Below, piece after piece: positions 1 through 6,739 of a DNA stretch of 13,563 nt. The stretch's first letter is position 1. Each line of letters opens with the position of its first letter. The stretch comes from an uncultured Bacilli bacterium (lineage in GTDB: Bacteria; Bacillota_I; Bacilli_A; RF39; UBA660): NCBI GenBank assembly GCA_947631135.1, contig CANRKE010000029.1, positions 1 through 13,563 of the forward strand, written 5' to 3'. The translations under genes were made by a program, and so were the position numbers. Under the pieces are notes generated by a model. It was not told the origin of the DNA and made no database searches. It saw only the letters and a program-made list of their open reading frames with translations.

Positions 1-1838
1 TCATTAGGCATTTTACCATTTTCAACTAAATAATCAATTTGTTCTTTAGTCAATGTTTCATATTCTAATAAAGTATTCGCAATTAAATTTAATAAATCCA
101 TATTTTCTGAAACAATTTTCTTAGTTATTTTTAAACATTCATTAATAATTTTTCTTTGTTCTTCATCTATTTCAAAAGCAACTTTACTTGAAAAATTTCT
201 ACTTTTTGTATAATCTCTACCCAAGAAAACATTACCGCTTTCTCTTTGTTCATATTGAATTGGTCCTAAATCACTCATACCGTATTCTGTAACCATAGCA
301 CGAGCAATTTTAGTTGCTTTTTCAAAATCGTTATGTGCACCTGTTGTAACTTCATTAAAAACTAATTCTTCAGAAACACGACCAGCTAACAATCCACTTA
401 TAGTATGTAGCAATTCTTGTTTGGTTTGTAAATAAGTTTCTTCTTTAGGTAACATAAGATTGTAACCACCAGCAGCACCTCTAGGAACAATAGTTATTTT
501 TTGAACTTCATGAGCACCATCAAGTTTAAGACCAACAACAGCATGACCAGCTTCATGATAAGCAACAACTTTCTTTTCCCTATCAGTATATTTATAACTT
601 TCCTTTGCAGGACCCATAAGTACTCTATCTTGTGCTTCATCAATTTCACTCATAGTAATTGCTTTTTTATTTCTTCTTACAGTTAATAGTGCAGCTTCAT
701 TAAGCAAGTTTTCCAAATCAGCACCACTAAATCCAACAGTCCTTTTAGCAATATTCTTAAGTTTTACACCATCTGCAAATATTTTATTTTTTGCATGAAC
801 TTCAAGTATTTCTTCACGTCCTTTAACATCAGGCAAATTAACAGTAACTTGTCTATCAAATCTTCCTGGTCTTAAAAGTGCTGGGTCCAAAACATCTGGA
901 CGGTTAGTTGCAGCAATTATAATTATACCTTCATTTTCACCAAATCCATCCATTTCAGTAAGTAATTGATTCAATGTTTGTTCTCTTTCATCGTGTCCAC
1001 CACCAATACCAGAACCTCTTTGACGTCCAACTGCATCTATTTCATCTATAAATATTAAACAAGGTGCATTTGTTTTTGCTTGTTTAAACATATCTCTAAC
1101 TCTACTTGCACCAACACCAACAAATAGTTCAACAAAATCAGACCCACTTATATAATAAAATGGAACATTTGCTTCTCCAGCAACAGCACGTGCAAGTAAT
1201 GTTTTACCAGTTCCTGGTGGCCCAACAAGTAGAACACCTTTAGGAATTCTAGCTCCCATTCTTTGGAATTTTTTTGGATTCTTTAAAAAATCAATTAATT
1301 CTTGAACTTCCTCTTTTTCTTCTTTTAGACCAGCAACTTTATCGAATTTAATTTTATTTGCATCTTCAGATAATTTTGCTCTACTACGTCCAAAATCCAT
1401 AGATTTTCCAGCTCCACCCATTTGTCTTGTAAATATATAGAATGTTGCTCCTACTAATAATAATATAGGAAATACATTAATAAATACAATCCAAAATGAA
1501 TTTGACGAAGGATCAGCTTCAGTATCTATTTTAAAATCATAATTTTTATTTTCTTCAACAATACCGTTAATAACACTATCTGTAAGAGGAACTCTAACAA
1601 AGAATGTTTCATTTTCTTTATATCCCTTCAATACACCAGTTAGTTCATATACTTCTCCACTGCCCTTTGGAGTTATTTTTAATTCTTTAAGTTTACCATC
1701 GTTTAATGATGAAATAAATTCATCATATGATAATATATTAACTTTATTATCCATTCCACTAACAAAATATATTATTAGTAGCATAACAATGAATAAAAAT
1801 AAATATGGTAATAAACTTCTTTTTACTCTATTTTTCAT
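1..1838 (-). CDS. ftsH: FtsH ATP-dependent zinc metalloprotease (3' end outside window)
   Basis: Membrane-anchored AAA+ protease that extracts and degrades misfolded or regulatory membrane and cytosolic proteins. Translating the minus strand from the ATG at 1838 gives an unbroken frame of 612 codons that leaves the window, so the C-terminus is missing. Visible in order: first membrane segment (residues 9-27), a ~85-residue extracytoplasmic domain, second membrane segment (115-135), Walker A GPPGTGKT (206-213), Walker B LIFIDE (261-266), the SRH region with TNRPD and RPGRFDR (311-329), the zinc motif HEAGH (428-432), and the third zinc ligand Asp504 in AHNDFEKAT. A strong AAGGAGG lies 6 nt before the ATG. 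The start overlaps the last 11 nt of tilS, so the two are probably co-transcribed and translationally coupled. The usual hpt gene between them is absent. Identification is secure. Confidence 0.97.
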   Translation of the reverse strand, partial: MKNRVKRSLLPYLFLFIVMLLIIYFVSGMDNKVNILSYDEFISSLNDGKLKELKITPKGSGEVYELTGVLKGYKENETFFVRVPLTDSVINGIVEENKNYDFKIDTEADPSSNSFWIVFINVFPILLLVGATFYIFTRQMGGAGKSMDFGRSRAKLSEDANKIKFDKVAGLKEEKEEVQELIDFLKNPKKFQRMGARIPKGVLLVGPPGTGKTLLARAVAGEANVPFYYISGSDFVELFVGVGASRVRDMFKQAKTNAPCLIFIDEIDAVGRQRGSGIGGGHDEREQTLNQLLTEMDGFGENEGIIIIAATNRPDVLDPALLRPGRFDRQVTVNLPDVKGREEILEVHAKNKIFADGVKLKNIAKRTVGFSGADLENLLNEAALLTVRRNKKAITMSEIDEAQDRVLMGPAKESYKYTDREKKVVAYHEAGHAVVGLKLDGAHEVQKITIVPRGAAGGYNLMLPKEETYLQTKQELLHTISGLLAGRVSEELVFNEVTTGAHNDFEKATKIARAMVTEYGMSDLGPIQYEQRESGNVFLGRDYTKSRNFSSKVAFEIDEEQRKIINECLKITKKIVSENMDLLNLIANTLLEYETLTKEQIDYLVENGKMPN

Positions 1839-3177
1839 AATTTTCCTCCTTCTTCTCAATACACTTTACTATTATATCACAAAAATCATTAATTTGTTTA
1901 TCATATTTTGATTTTTTGATACCAAAAACACATAAAATTTTTCCTGTTTTATCAACCAAAATTGGAATTTCGTTTCTTTTTTTAATTGGCACTTTAGAAT
2001 CAATCATTATATCCTTAATTTTTTTAGTACCATTTAAACCTTTTACTTCTATAGTATCTCCATCTTTTCTATTTCTAATATATAGAGGAAGGCTTATTTC
2101 ATTACTATCAAGTCTAATCGTATAATTTGATGTATCATTACATTTATTATCTATCTTAATTATATAATTATCTAATTCTACTTCATCTACTAACATATAT
2201 TTATAATTATTATCTATATTTTCATTATGAGTAATATAAAATTTATCATAATCTTTTATCGCACTATATTCACCAGGTAAATCAATACTTACATTTGGTC
2301 TATCACTATTTATAATTGATAACATTTCTTTAATATGTTTTTTATTAATATTTTTTATATCATCGCCATATATATCAGATAACATATTATAAATTATTCT
2401 TTCTTGAATAATAATTTCTTCATTAATAAACTTATTCAAATTTAATACATCAGATGTAACATATTCTAAATATTTTGTATTAACTATCTTATTTATATAT
2501 TCTTCTTGTTTATATAATACGTTACTAAATTCAATATATTTTCTATGAATATTTTTATTTTCACTTTTTAAAAATGGTAAAATATATTTTCTATATCTAT
2601 TTCTTGTATATACATCGGATGCATTAGAACTATCAATATAATATTTTATATTATTATCTTCTAAATACTTAATAATATCATCTTTAGTAATATATATTAG
2701 TGGTCTAACTAAATAATAATTTTTTCTAGCTTGCATTTTCCTAAAACCAGAATACCCAACAATATCTGATCCTCTAGTTATTCTCATTAGTATAGTTTCA
2801 ATTAAATCATCACCATGATGAGCTAAAAACAAATATTTAGATTTATATTTTTTAATTAATTCATCAAAGAAATTATATCTTTTTTCTCTAGCTTGTTCAT
2901 GAAAATTAATATTATCATTATAATTATCAATTTTTAAATATTCAAATATTATATCATTTTTATAACAAAAACTTTTAACATATTCTTCTTCTTCAAAACT
3001 TTGAATACGTTTAGAATGATTAACATGAGCACATATAATATTATAATTCAATTCATCTCTTAATTCTAATAAAATACTTAAAAGACACATTGAATCAGGC
3101 CCACCACTAACAGCAACAACAATATTACTATTTTCCTTAAAATTGATAGATTTAATATAATCATATACTATATTCAT
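1828..3177 (-). CDS. tilS: tRNA(Ile)-lysidine synthase
   Basis: Converts C34 of the CAU-anticodon tRNA-Ile to lysidine using ATP and lysine, so that AUA is read as isoleucine; this matters in a genome so rich in ATA codons. The 449-residue length fits the long, multi-domain form. Visible: the PP-loop SGGPDS (24-29), HVNH (51-54), AHHGDDLIET (119-128), the RPL and DSSN...TRNRYR segments of the N-terminal domain (158-196), then a C-terminal TilS domain (about 365-440) with KIKDIMIDSKVPIKKRNEIPIL. The ATG is preceded by AGGTGG. A textbook sigma-A promoter lies just upstream and ftsH overlaps the 3' end, so tilS-ftsH looks like one operon that starts here. Confidence 0.95.
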   Translation of the reverse strand: MNIVYDYIKSINFKENSNIVVAVSGGPDSMCLLSILLELRDELNYNIICAHVNHSKRIQSFEEEEYVKSFCYKNDIIFEYLKIDNYNDNINFHEQAREKRYNFFDELIKKYKSKYLFLAHHGDDLIETILMRITRGSDIVGYSGFRKMQARKNYYLVRPLIYITKDDIIKYLEDNNIKYYIDSSNASDVYTRNRYRKYILPFLKSENKNIHRKYIEFSNVLYKQEEYINKIVNTKYLEYVTSDVLNLNKFINEEIIIQERIIYNMLSDIYGDDIKNINKKHIKEMLSIINSDRPNVSIDLPGEYSAIKDYDKFYITHNENIDNNYKYMLVDEVELDNYIIKIDNKCNDTSNYTIRLDSNEISLPLYIRNRKDGDTIEVKGLNGTKKIKDIMIDSKVPIKKRNEIPILVDKTGKILCVFGIKKSKYDKQINDFCDIIVKCIEKKEENYEK

Positions 3178-3218
3178 TTTTCCACCTCAAACTTACTAAA
3201 AATATATATGTGAAATAT

Positions 3219-3246
3219 ATTATATATTCTATTTATATTTTGTCAA
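3219..3246 (-). promoter_or_regulatory. Sigma-A promoter of tilS-ftsH
   Basis: On the minus strand a perfect TTGACA (3246-3241) is followed after 16 nt by a perfect TATAAT (3224-3219). The predicted transcription start is near 3212, giving a leader of about 35 nt before the tilS ATG at 3177. It lies directly downstream of a candidate terminator for divIC, which fits a boundary between transcription units. Confidence 0.8.
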
Positions 3247-3263
3247 CTTATATTTTTTATTTT

Positions 3264-3307
3264 ACTAAAAATAATGATTAATATTTAAAATTTATAAATA
3301 TTAATCA
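3264..3307 (-). terminator. Candidate intrinsic terminator after divIC
   Basis: A perfect 12-bp inverted repeat (TGATTAATATTT at 3275-3286, its complement at 3296-3307) has a 9-nt loop. On the minus strand it is followed by TTATTTTTAG. It begins 24 nt past the divIC stop codon. The stem is almost all A/T, so it is weak by itself, but its place between divIC and the tilS promoter supports the call. Confidence 0.5.
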
Positions 3308-3331
3308 CCAAAAATAATATAATTTAATTTC

Positions 3332-3655
3332 TTATTTATTCTCGCTTTCCTTTGTATCATCTTCACTAGGAAGTTTTATTATATATTCACCATTAGTTGA
3401 ATACAAATATTTCTCTCTAGCATATCTAGCTATGTATTCCTTATCTTTTAGTTTTTCTACTTCGCTAGATAACTTTTCTTCATCTTTTTCTAATTTAGTT
3501 AATTTTTCAGATAGTTCTTGTTTTTCTTTATATATTTTATATACATTTAGAAAACAATTAGCAAATAGGTATGATATAGCAACAATAATACCAAAGAAAC
3601 ATAAAGTAACTAATATAGTATAATTTTTCTTTTTTCTTTTCTTTTTACTAGCCAT
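3332..3655 (-). CDS. divIC: DivIC/FtsB-family septum formation initiator
   Basis: Small bitopic division protein; in B. subtilis DivIC works with FtsL and DivIB at the septum, controlling activation of septal wall synthesis. The 107 residues show a very basic cytoplasmic head (MASKKKRKKK), one membrane segment (13-34), an extracytoplasmic coiled coil (41-72), and the family signature YIARYAREKYLYSTNGEYIIKL (74-95), close to the DivIC consensus. An acidic tail ends the protein. AGGTGA precedes the ATG. It follows yabP-yabQ as in Bacillus, but a 122-nt gap carrying at least two promoter-like sites separates it from yabQ, so it can be expressed independently of the sporulation genes. FtsL can look similar; context and signature favour DivIC. 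Confidence 0.88.
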   Translation of the reverse strand: MASKKKRKKKNYTILVTLCFFGIIVAISYLFANCFLNVYKIYKEKQELSEKLTKLEKDEEKLSSEVEKLKDKEYIARYAREKYLYSTNGEYIIKLPSEDDTKESENK

Positions 3656-3678
3656 ATACTCACCTACCCTATAAAAAA

Positions 3679-3707
3679 ATTATATATAATTTATAATAAT
3701 AAGTAAA
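3679..3707 (-). promoter_or_regulatory. Proximal sigma-A promoter of divIC
   Basis: TTTACT (3707-3702), a 17-nt spacer and a perfect TATAAT (3684-3679) on the minus strand. The predicted start is about 17 nt before the divIC ATG, just ahead of its ribosome binding site. The -35 is a 4/6 match. Confidence 0.5.
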
Positions 3708-3753
3708 GATAAAAACATATTTTTTGTTTAAAATTATACAAAAAATATGTCAA

Positions 3754-3781
3754 ATAATATCAAATTTGGTGTAAATGTCAA
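3754..3781 (-). promoter_or_regulatory. Distal sigma-A promoter of divIC
   Basis: A perfect TTGACA (3781-3776) overlaps the yabQ stop codon. After 16 nt comes TATTAT (3759-3754), preceded by an extended -10 TG (TGATATTAT). It would give a leader of about 90 nt for divIC. The motif ATTTGACAT recurs 28 nt downstream (3755-3747), so a second -35-like box sits inside the leader. Confidence 0.6.
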
Positions 3782-4083
3782 ATCTTTTTATTATCATACC
3801 AATATTTAAATCTAATAAAAAGTTTATTAATAACAAATTGTTCAAACATAATACCAAGTATAATAGATAATATAAAATATAAATGTATAATACCATTATT
3901 TATTCTTTTTAATATAAAAAAATATATAATTGCATTAATAATACAGAATATGAATGAATTAATAACTTGAAATCTAATTCTTACTTTATATAAAAATCTA
4001 TCAAAAAATATAATTAAAATATTAAAATAAATACCAAATAAAAAAGAAAAAACTAATGATTTTATTTGTATATCTAAATCCAT
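3778..4083 (-). CDS. yabQ: Spore cortex biosynthesis protein YabQ
   Basis: A membrane protein which, in B. subtilis, is needed for cortex formation and localises to the forespore outer membrane. The protein is 101 residues and highly hydrophobic, with three likely membrane segments (about 8-27, 38-58 and 64-82). It contains the early GIYFNILIIFFDRF stretch that resembles the YabQ pattern, and ends in a short basic tail. It is shorter than Bacillus YabQ, which has an additional C-terminal part. Its ATG shares one base with the yabP stop codon (TAATG) and has no good ribosome binding site of its own, so it is probably translated by coupling to yabP. The sequence alone is low-complexity; the identification rests largely on the tight yabP-yabQ-divIC order. 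Confidence 0.8.
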   Translation of the reverse strand: MDLDIQIKSLVFSFLFGIYFNILIIFFDRFLYKVRIRFQVINSFIFCIINAIIYFFILKRINNGIIHLYFILSIILGIMFEQFVINKLFIRFKYWYDNKKI

Positions 4084-4376
4084 TATTTAAACAATCTACT
4101 AAGTATGCTATCTTCTTTTTGTTTTTTATTACTATCGTCTACATAATTTAACATATTAATTTTTCCCTTTATTGATATTATACCTTGATATGTATCAAGT
4201 TTTATAATTTCTAGATTTTCACCTTTAACAATTACTATACCAAGAAGAGTTTCAATTATAAATTCTTCATTATCAAAACTTTCTATTTTTTTTACACCAG
4301 ATATTGTAATATTTTTTCTTTCAACTAATGAAACATTATGAGTTACTAATGTATCTAAATCTTTAACTTTGTCCAT
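4083..4376 (-). CDS. yabP: Sporulation protein YabP
   Basis: Small soluble sporulation protein of the YabP/YqfC family, co-transcribed with yabQ under sigma-E in B. subtilis; its molecular role is not well defined. The family core is clear: ITISGVKKIESFDNEEF (24-39), the ETLLGIVIVKGENLEI strand pair, and GIISIKGKINMLNYVD (65-80), ending in SRLFK as in the Bacillus protein. I chose the ATG at 4376, giving 97 residues, because AAGGGAG lies 8 nt upstream of it. The in-frame ATG two codons earlier would leave only 2 nt. It overlaps yabQ by one base. Confidence 0.93.
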   Translation of the reverse strand: MDKVKDLDTLVTHNVSLVERKNITISGVKKIESFDNEEFIIETLLGIVIVKGENLEIIKLDTYQGIISIKGKINMLNYVDDSNKKQKEDSILSRLFK

Positions 4377-4397
4377 TATCATCTCTCCCTTTAGTTA

Positions 4398-4405
4398 AAT
4401 ATATG
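4398..4405 (-). promoter_or_regulatory. Possible sigma-E -10 element for yabPQ
   Basis: CATATATT on the minus strand fits the CATANNNT form of sigma-E -10 elements and lies just before the yabP ribosome binding site. A convincing -35 is not visible; GTAATAA about 15 nt upstream is weak. The call leans on yabP being sigma-E dependent in Bacillus. Confidence 0.3.
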
Positions 4406-4423
4406 ATGGACAAAATAATTTAT

Positions 4424-4450
4424 TACAAAATAAAAGAAGAATTATTCTTC
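4424..4450 (-). terminator. Possible terminator overlapping the spoVG stop
   Basis: On the minus strand GAAGAA, TAA (the spoVG stop codon as loop) and TTCTTC form a 6-bp hairpin, followed at once by TTTTATTTTG. The stem is short and A/T-rich, so termination may be partial. A -10-like site for yabP follows immediately. Confidence 0.4.
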
Positions 4451-4714
4451 AGTTTTTTCTTCTTCTTTATTATATTCTTCTAATATTGAATCTTCGAACA
4501 TTTTTCTAACTTCAGGATTAATTGGATGAGCTATATCTCTATAACCTCCTGTTGTAGTTTTTCTACTTGGCATAGCGATAAATAAACCGTTATCCCCGTC
4601 GATAATTCTAATATCATGTACTGCAAAACTGTCATCCAATAATACAGATGCAATACCTTTCATACGTGAGTTTTCTTTTTCAACTTTACGTACTGTTACT
4701 GATGTAATTTTCAA
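4442..4714 (-). CDS. spoVG: Septation/sporulation regulator SpoVG
   Basis: Small nucleic-acid-binding regulator; Bacillus SpoVG affects septation and cortex formation, and homologues in Staphylococcus, Listeria and Borrelia bind DNA or RNA. The 90 residues match the family end to end: ITSVTVRKVEKENSRMKGIASVLLDDSFAVHDIRIIDGDNGLFIAMPSRK, then GGYRDIAHPINPEVR (57-71), followed by a Glu-rich tail that is normal for the family. The start is a TTG, supported by AAGGAGAGG 6-9 nt upstream; no ATG or GTG fits better. In Bacillus, many genes separate spoVG from veg and from yabP, so both neighbours here reflect gene loss. It has its own sigma-A-like promoter and a small hairpin in the leader. Confidence 0.96.
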   Translation of the reverse strand: MKITSVTVRKVEKENSRMKGIASVLLDDSFAVHDIRIIDGDNGLFIAMPSRKTTTGGYRDIAHPINPEVRKMFEDSILEEYNKEEEKTEE

Positions 4715-4732
4715 AGTAATCCTCTCCTTTTC

Positions 4733-4748
4733 GAAGCTATTTTGCTTC
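4733..4748 (-). repeat. Short hairpin in the spoVG leader
   Basis: GAAGC and GCTTC flank a 6-nt loop just before the spoVG ribosome binding site and close to the predicted 5' end of the transcript. It might protect the 5' end or modulate initiation at the TTG start. This is inference from position only. Confidence 0.35.
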
Positions 4749-4757
4749 TACAATTTA

Positions 4758-4786
4758 ATTATATATAAAAGTTATTAAAAATGCAA
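4758..4786 (-). promoter_or_regulatory. Sigma-A-like promoter of spoVG
   Basis: TTGCAT (4786-4781), a 17-nt spacer and a perfect TATAAT (4763-4758) on the minus strand. The -35 matches at only three positions. A 9-bp inverted repeat (ATAAAAGTT at 4765-4773, its complement at 4785-4793) fills the spacer and overlaps the -35, so it could be an operator. I saw no sigma-H type site like that of Bacillus spoVG. Confidence 0.5.
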
Positions 4787-4829
4787 CTTTTATTATAAAA
4801 AAAATAAAAAAAATGACAAATATTGTAAA

Positions 4830-5042
4830 CTATTCAAAATGTAATTCAACAGTTTTAGTTAAAACATCAGAATAAGTAAAACTTTTTCTTTCAGTTTCAG
4901 TTTCAATAATAAATATAAATTTATATAGTTCTTTAATAATTGCTTCATATTCTTCAATTTTATTTCTACCAGCATTAAACTTAACTTTTACTTTATTACC
5001 AATGTTATCACTAATATCCTGTCTAATTTTATCTATTGTCAT
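4830..5042 (-). CDS. veg: Veg family protein
   Basis: Small, highly expressed protein; in B. subtilis Veg stimulates biofilm formation and affects spore outgrowth. The 70 residues carry the family pattern: an I..DI..N.G..V..K.N.GR..I segment (5-29), a central F.FIIE strand, and SFTYSDVLTKTVELHF (54-69). It is somewhat shorter than the 86-residue Bacillus protein, lacking its C-terminal tail. A strong AGGAGG overlaps the yabG stop codon 8 nt upstream, so yabG and veg are linked as in Bacillus, where veg follows yabG. Long T runs follow the stop codon, but only a 4-bp stem precedes them, so I do not call a terminator. Confidence 0.93.
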   Translation of the reverse strand: MTIDKIRQDISDNIGNKVKVKFNAGRNKIEEYEAIIKELYKFIFIIETETERKSFTYSDVLTKTVELHFE

Positions 5043-5050
5043 AACCCCTC

Positions 5051-5845
5051 CTATCTTGGATAACCTACATACATGGTACCTTTTGTTATAATTCCTCCAA
5101 CACCATCACTACCATATTTTGTTTTTGCAAGTATTCCAATTAAGTCAATGTCTATACCTTTATCTGTAAGACCGACCATAGTTGCAATAATAGCTGGATC
5201 TAGTGCATGTATATTTATTCTTTTAGGACTGGATGCAAAATTAGCACCAGCCCTTATCAATTCTTCGTAATTTGATTGACAAGCACCAGCAATTATTATT
5301 AATTTATCATGAGCTTTTTCATATTTTCTAGCTTCTTTAACTGCTTTAATAAAATTACTACTATTTTGATATGAATTAATATCTGTCTTATCACCCTTTT
5401 TAGGATAATGAGCATCATGTCCAGTAATCACTACTATATCAGCATTAGTTTCTTCTAAGTATTTACCTATATTTTTATATATTTCATCTTCTCTTTCATT
5501 TATTCCATATGCTAAAATATTATATTTTTTATAAAAATCTAGACATCTATCTAAATATTCCTTATCACCATCTATGTGCAAAACTCTTCCAGGTAAATAG
5601 AAATATTCATCTCTATTCAAATTTATTTCGTTATCAAAATTATCAAATTGTCTACTATCTATTTCAATTAATTCCTCTTCTTCTTTATTATAAAGTGTTA
5701 AATCATCTTCATATGAATCAGCAATCAATCTTACTGTTATACCCTTAAGATAAATATTATTATTTTCATCAATATCAGTAATTTTAAAGACTATATCGTT
5801 ATTGTATGATTTCCTAGTAACCAAATCCCCCACATTAAACACCAT
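5051..5845 (-). CDS. yabG: YabG sporulation-specific protease
   Basis: Protease made late in the mother cell that processes spore coat proteins in Bacillus and spore proteins such as preproSleC in Clostridioides difficile. The 264-residue protein aligns along its whole length: an N-terminal VGDLVTRKSY...VRLIADSYEDDL domain, YLPGRVLHIDGD (83-94), AYGI, ITGHDAHY (140-147, with His143), IIAGACQS (184-191, with Cys189), then LIRAGANFASSPKRINIHALDP. The GHD histidine and GACQ cysteine are the likely catalytic pair. The start is the ATG at 5845 because AGGTGA is 5 nt upstream; an upstream GTG at 5854 would sit inside that site. Only about 40 nt separate it from rsmA, and veg follows after 8 nt. Confidence 0.95.
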   Translation of the reverse strand: MVFNVGDLVTRKSYNNDIVFKITDIDENNNIYLKGITVRLIADSYEDDLTLYNKEEEELIEIDSRQFDNFDNEINLNRDEYFYLPGRVLHIDGDKEYLDRCLDFYKKYNILAYGINEREDEIYKNIGKYLEETNADIVVITGHDAHYPKKGDKTDINSYQNSSNFIKAVKEARKYEKAHDKLIIIAGACQSNYEELIRAGANFASSPKRINIHALDPAIIATMVGLTDKGIDIDLIGILAKTKYGSDGVGGIITKGTMYVGYPR

Positions 5846-5861
5846 AAGCATCACCTACATA

Positions 5862-5869
5862 ATATTATG
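5862..5869 (-). promoter_or_regulatory. Possible mother-cell sigma -10 element for yabG
   Basis: CATAATAT on the minus strand resembles the CATANNNT -10 element used by sigma-E and sigma-K. TCATAAT lies 12 nt upstream, overlapping the rsmA stop codon, and could serve as the -35 for sigma-E. yabG is a late mother-cell gene in Bacillus, which supports the reading, but the spacing is imperfect and the whole region is A/T-rich. Confidence 0.3.
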
Positions 5870-5883
5870 AAAATAAAAAAAAA

Positions 5884-6675
5884 TTATGATAATGCATTTG
5901 CAATTTCACAAAATAGTTCAATACTAATTTTTTCTGCTCTAATACTTAAATCATAATTATATTTTTTTAATACTTTTTCAATAATATCTAAATTATATGA
6001 CTTTAGATTATTTTTTAAAGTCTTTCTTTTATAAGAAAAAGAATCTCTAATTAGTTTAAAGAAAATATCTTCATTTATAACTTCTACTTTTTTATTTTCT
6101 CTCATATTAAATAATAATACAATGCTATCAACATTTGGTTTAGGATAGAAAACATTTCTAGATACATCTAATACTTTTTTTACCTCAAAATAGTAATCAA
6201 TAAATATTGATAAAGAACTATAATTTTTACTACCTGGCTTTGCTTTAATTCTATCACCAACTTCTTTTTGCATCATAAATAAACAAGAAGTTACGGGTAT
6301 TTTTTTATCAATAATACTATTTATTATTGGTGTAGTAATATAGTAAGGTAAATTAGATATTATATATAGTTTATTATAATCTATATTTTTAATATCATCT
6401 AAAACATCTGCTTTTAAAAAATCTTCATATTTTATAGTAACACCAACATCTTTATATTTATTTAAATATATATCTAAATCTTTATCTATTTCATAACATA
6501 TAACTTTATTTGTTTTATTAACTATAAATTCTGTTAAAGCACCACTACCTGGACCTATTTCAATAACTAGATCATCACTATTAATATTTATTGAATTAAC
6601 TATTTTATTTAATATATTTTTATCATTTATAAAATTTTGACCATATTTCTTCTTAAAATTAAATTTTTCATTCAC
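5884..6675 (-). CDS. rsmA: 16S rRNA (adenine1518/1519-N6)-dimethyltransferase
   Basis: KsgA/RsmA dimethylates two adjacent adenines in the 3'-terminal hairpin of 16S rRNA, using S-adenosylmethionine, during late 30S assembly. Visible: YGQNFI (11-16), the SAM-binding EIGPGSGALT (39-48), acidic YEID (61-64), the catalytic motif NLPYYIT (108-114), and FYPKPNVDSIV (176-186), followed by the small helical C-terminal domain. I start it at the GTG at 6675 (263 residues), 8 nt after GGAG. An earlier in-frame GTG at 6684 directly abuts that site. It follows the YabE-like gene, but RNase M5 (rnmV), normally between them, is missing, and a strong terminator sits in the gap. Confidence 0.96.
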   Translation of the reverse strand: MNEKFNFKKKYGQNFINDKNILNKIVNSININSDDLVIEIGPGSGALTEFIVNKTNKVICYEIDKDLDIYLNKYKDVGVTIKYEDFLKADVLDDIKNIDYNKLYIISNLPYYITTPIINSIIDKKIPVTSCLFMMQKEVGDRIKAKPGSKNYSSLSIFIDYYFEVKKVLDVSRNVFYPKPNVDSIVLLFNMRENKKVEVINEDIFFKLIRDSFSYKRKTLKNNLKSYNLDIIEKVLKKYNYDLSIRAEKISIELFCEIANALS

Positions 6676-6689
6676 AATAATCACTCCAA

Positions 6690-6739
6690 TTAAAAACTAT
6701 AGATGTTATTAATATCCAAGTCTAATAACATCTACAGTT
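6690..6739 (-). terminator. Strong intrinsic terminator within the end of the YabE-like gene
   Basis: Two 17-nt arms (6695-6711 and 6723-6739) pair around an 11-nt loop, followed on the minus strand by a T-rich run (TTTTTAATT). The single A/C mismatch seen on the plus strand becomes a G-U pair in minus-strand RNA, so the hairpin is complete only in the transcribed direction. The upstream arm encodes the final residues of the 3D protein, and its stop codon lies in the stem. Confidence 0.8.

Noticed and set aside
501..686. Plus-strand open frame of 61 codons
   Set aside because: It is antisense to the well-conserved protease part of ftsH and has no family resemblance or ribosome binding site. 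Similar shadows at 1916-2125, 3432-3623, 5073-5270, 5509-5748 and 11983-12195 were dropped for the same reason.
4791..4829. Terminator after veg
   Set aside because: Long T runs are present, but the only hairpin before them has a 4-bp stem with a 3-nt loop.
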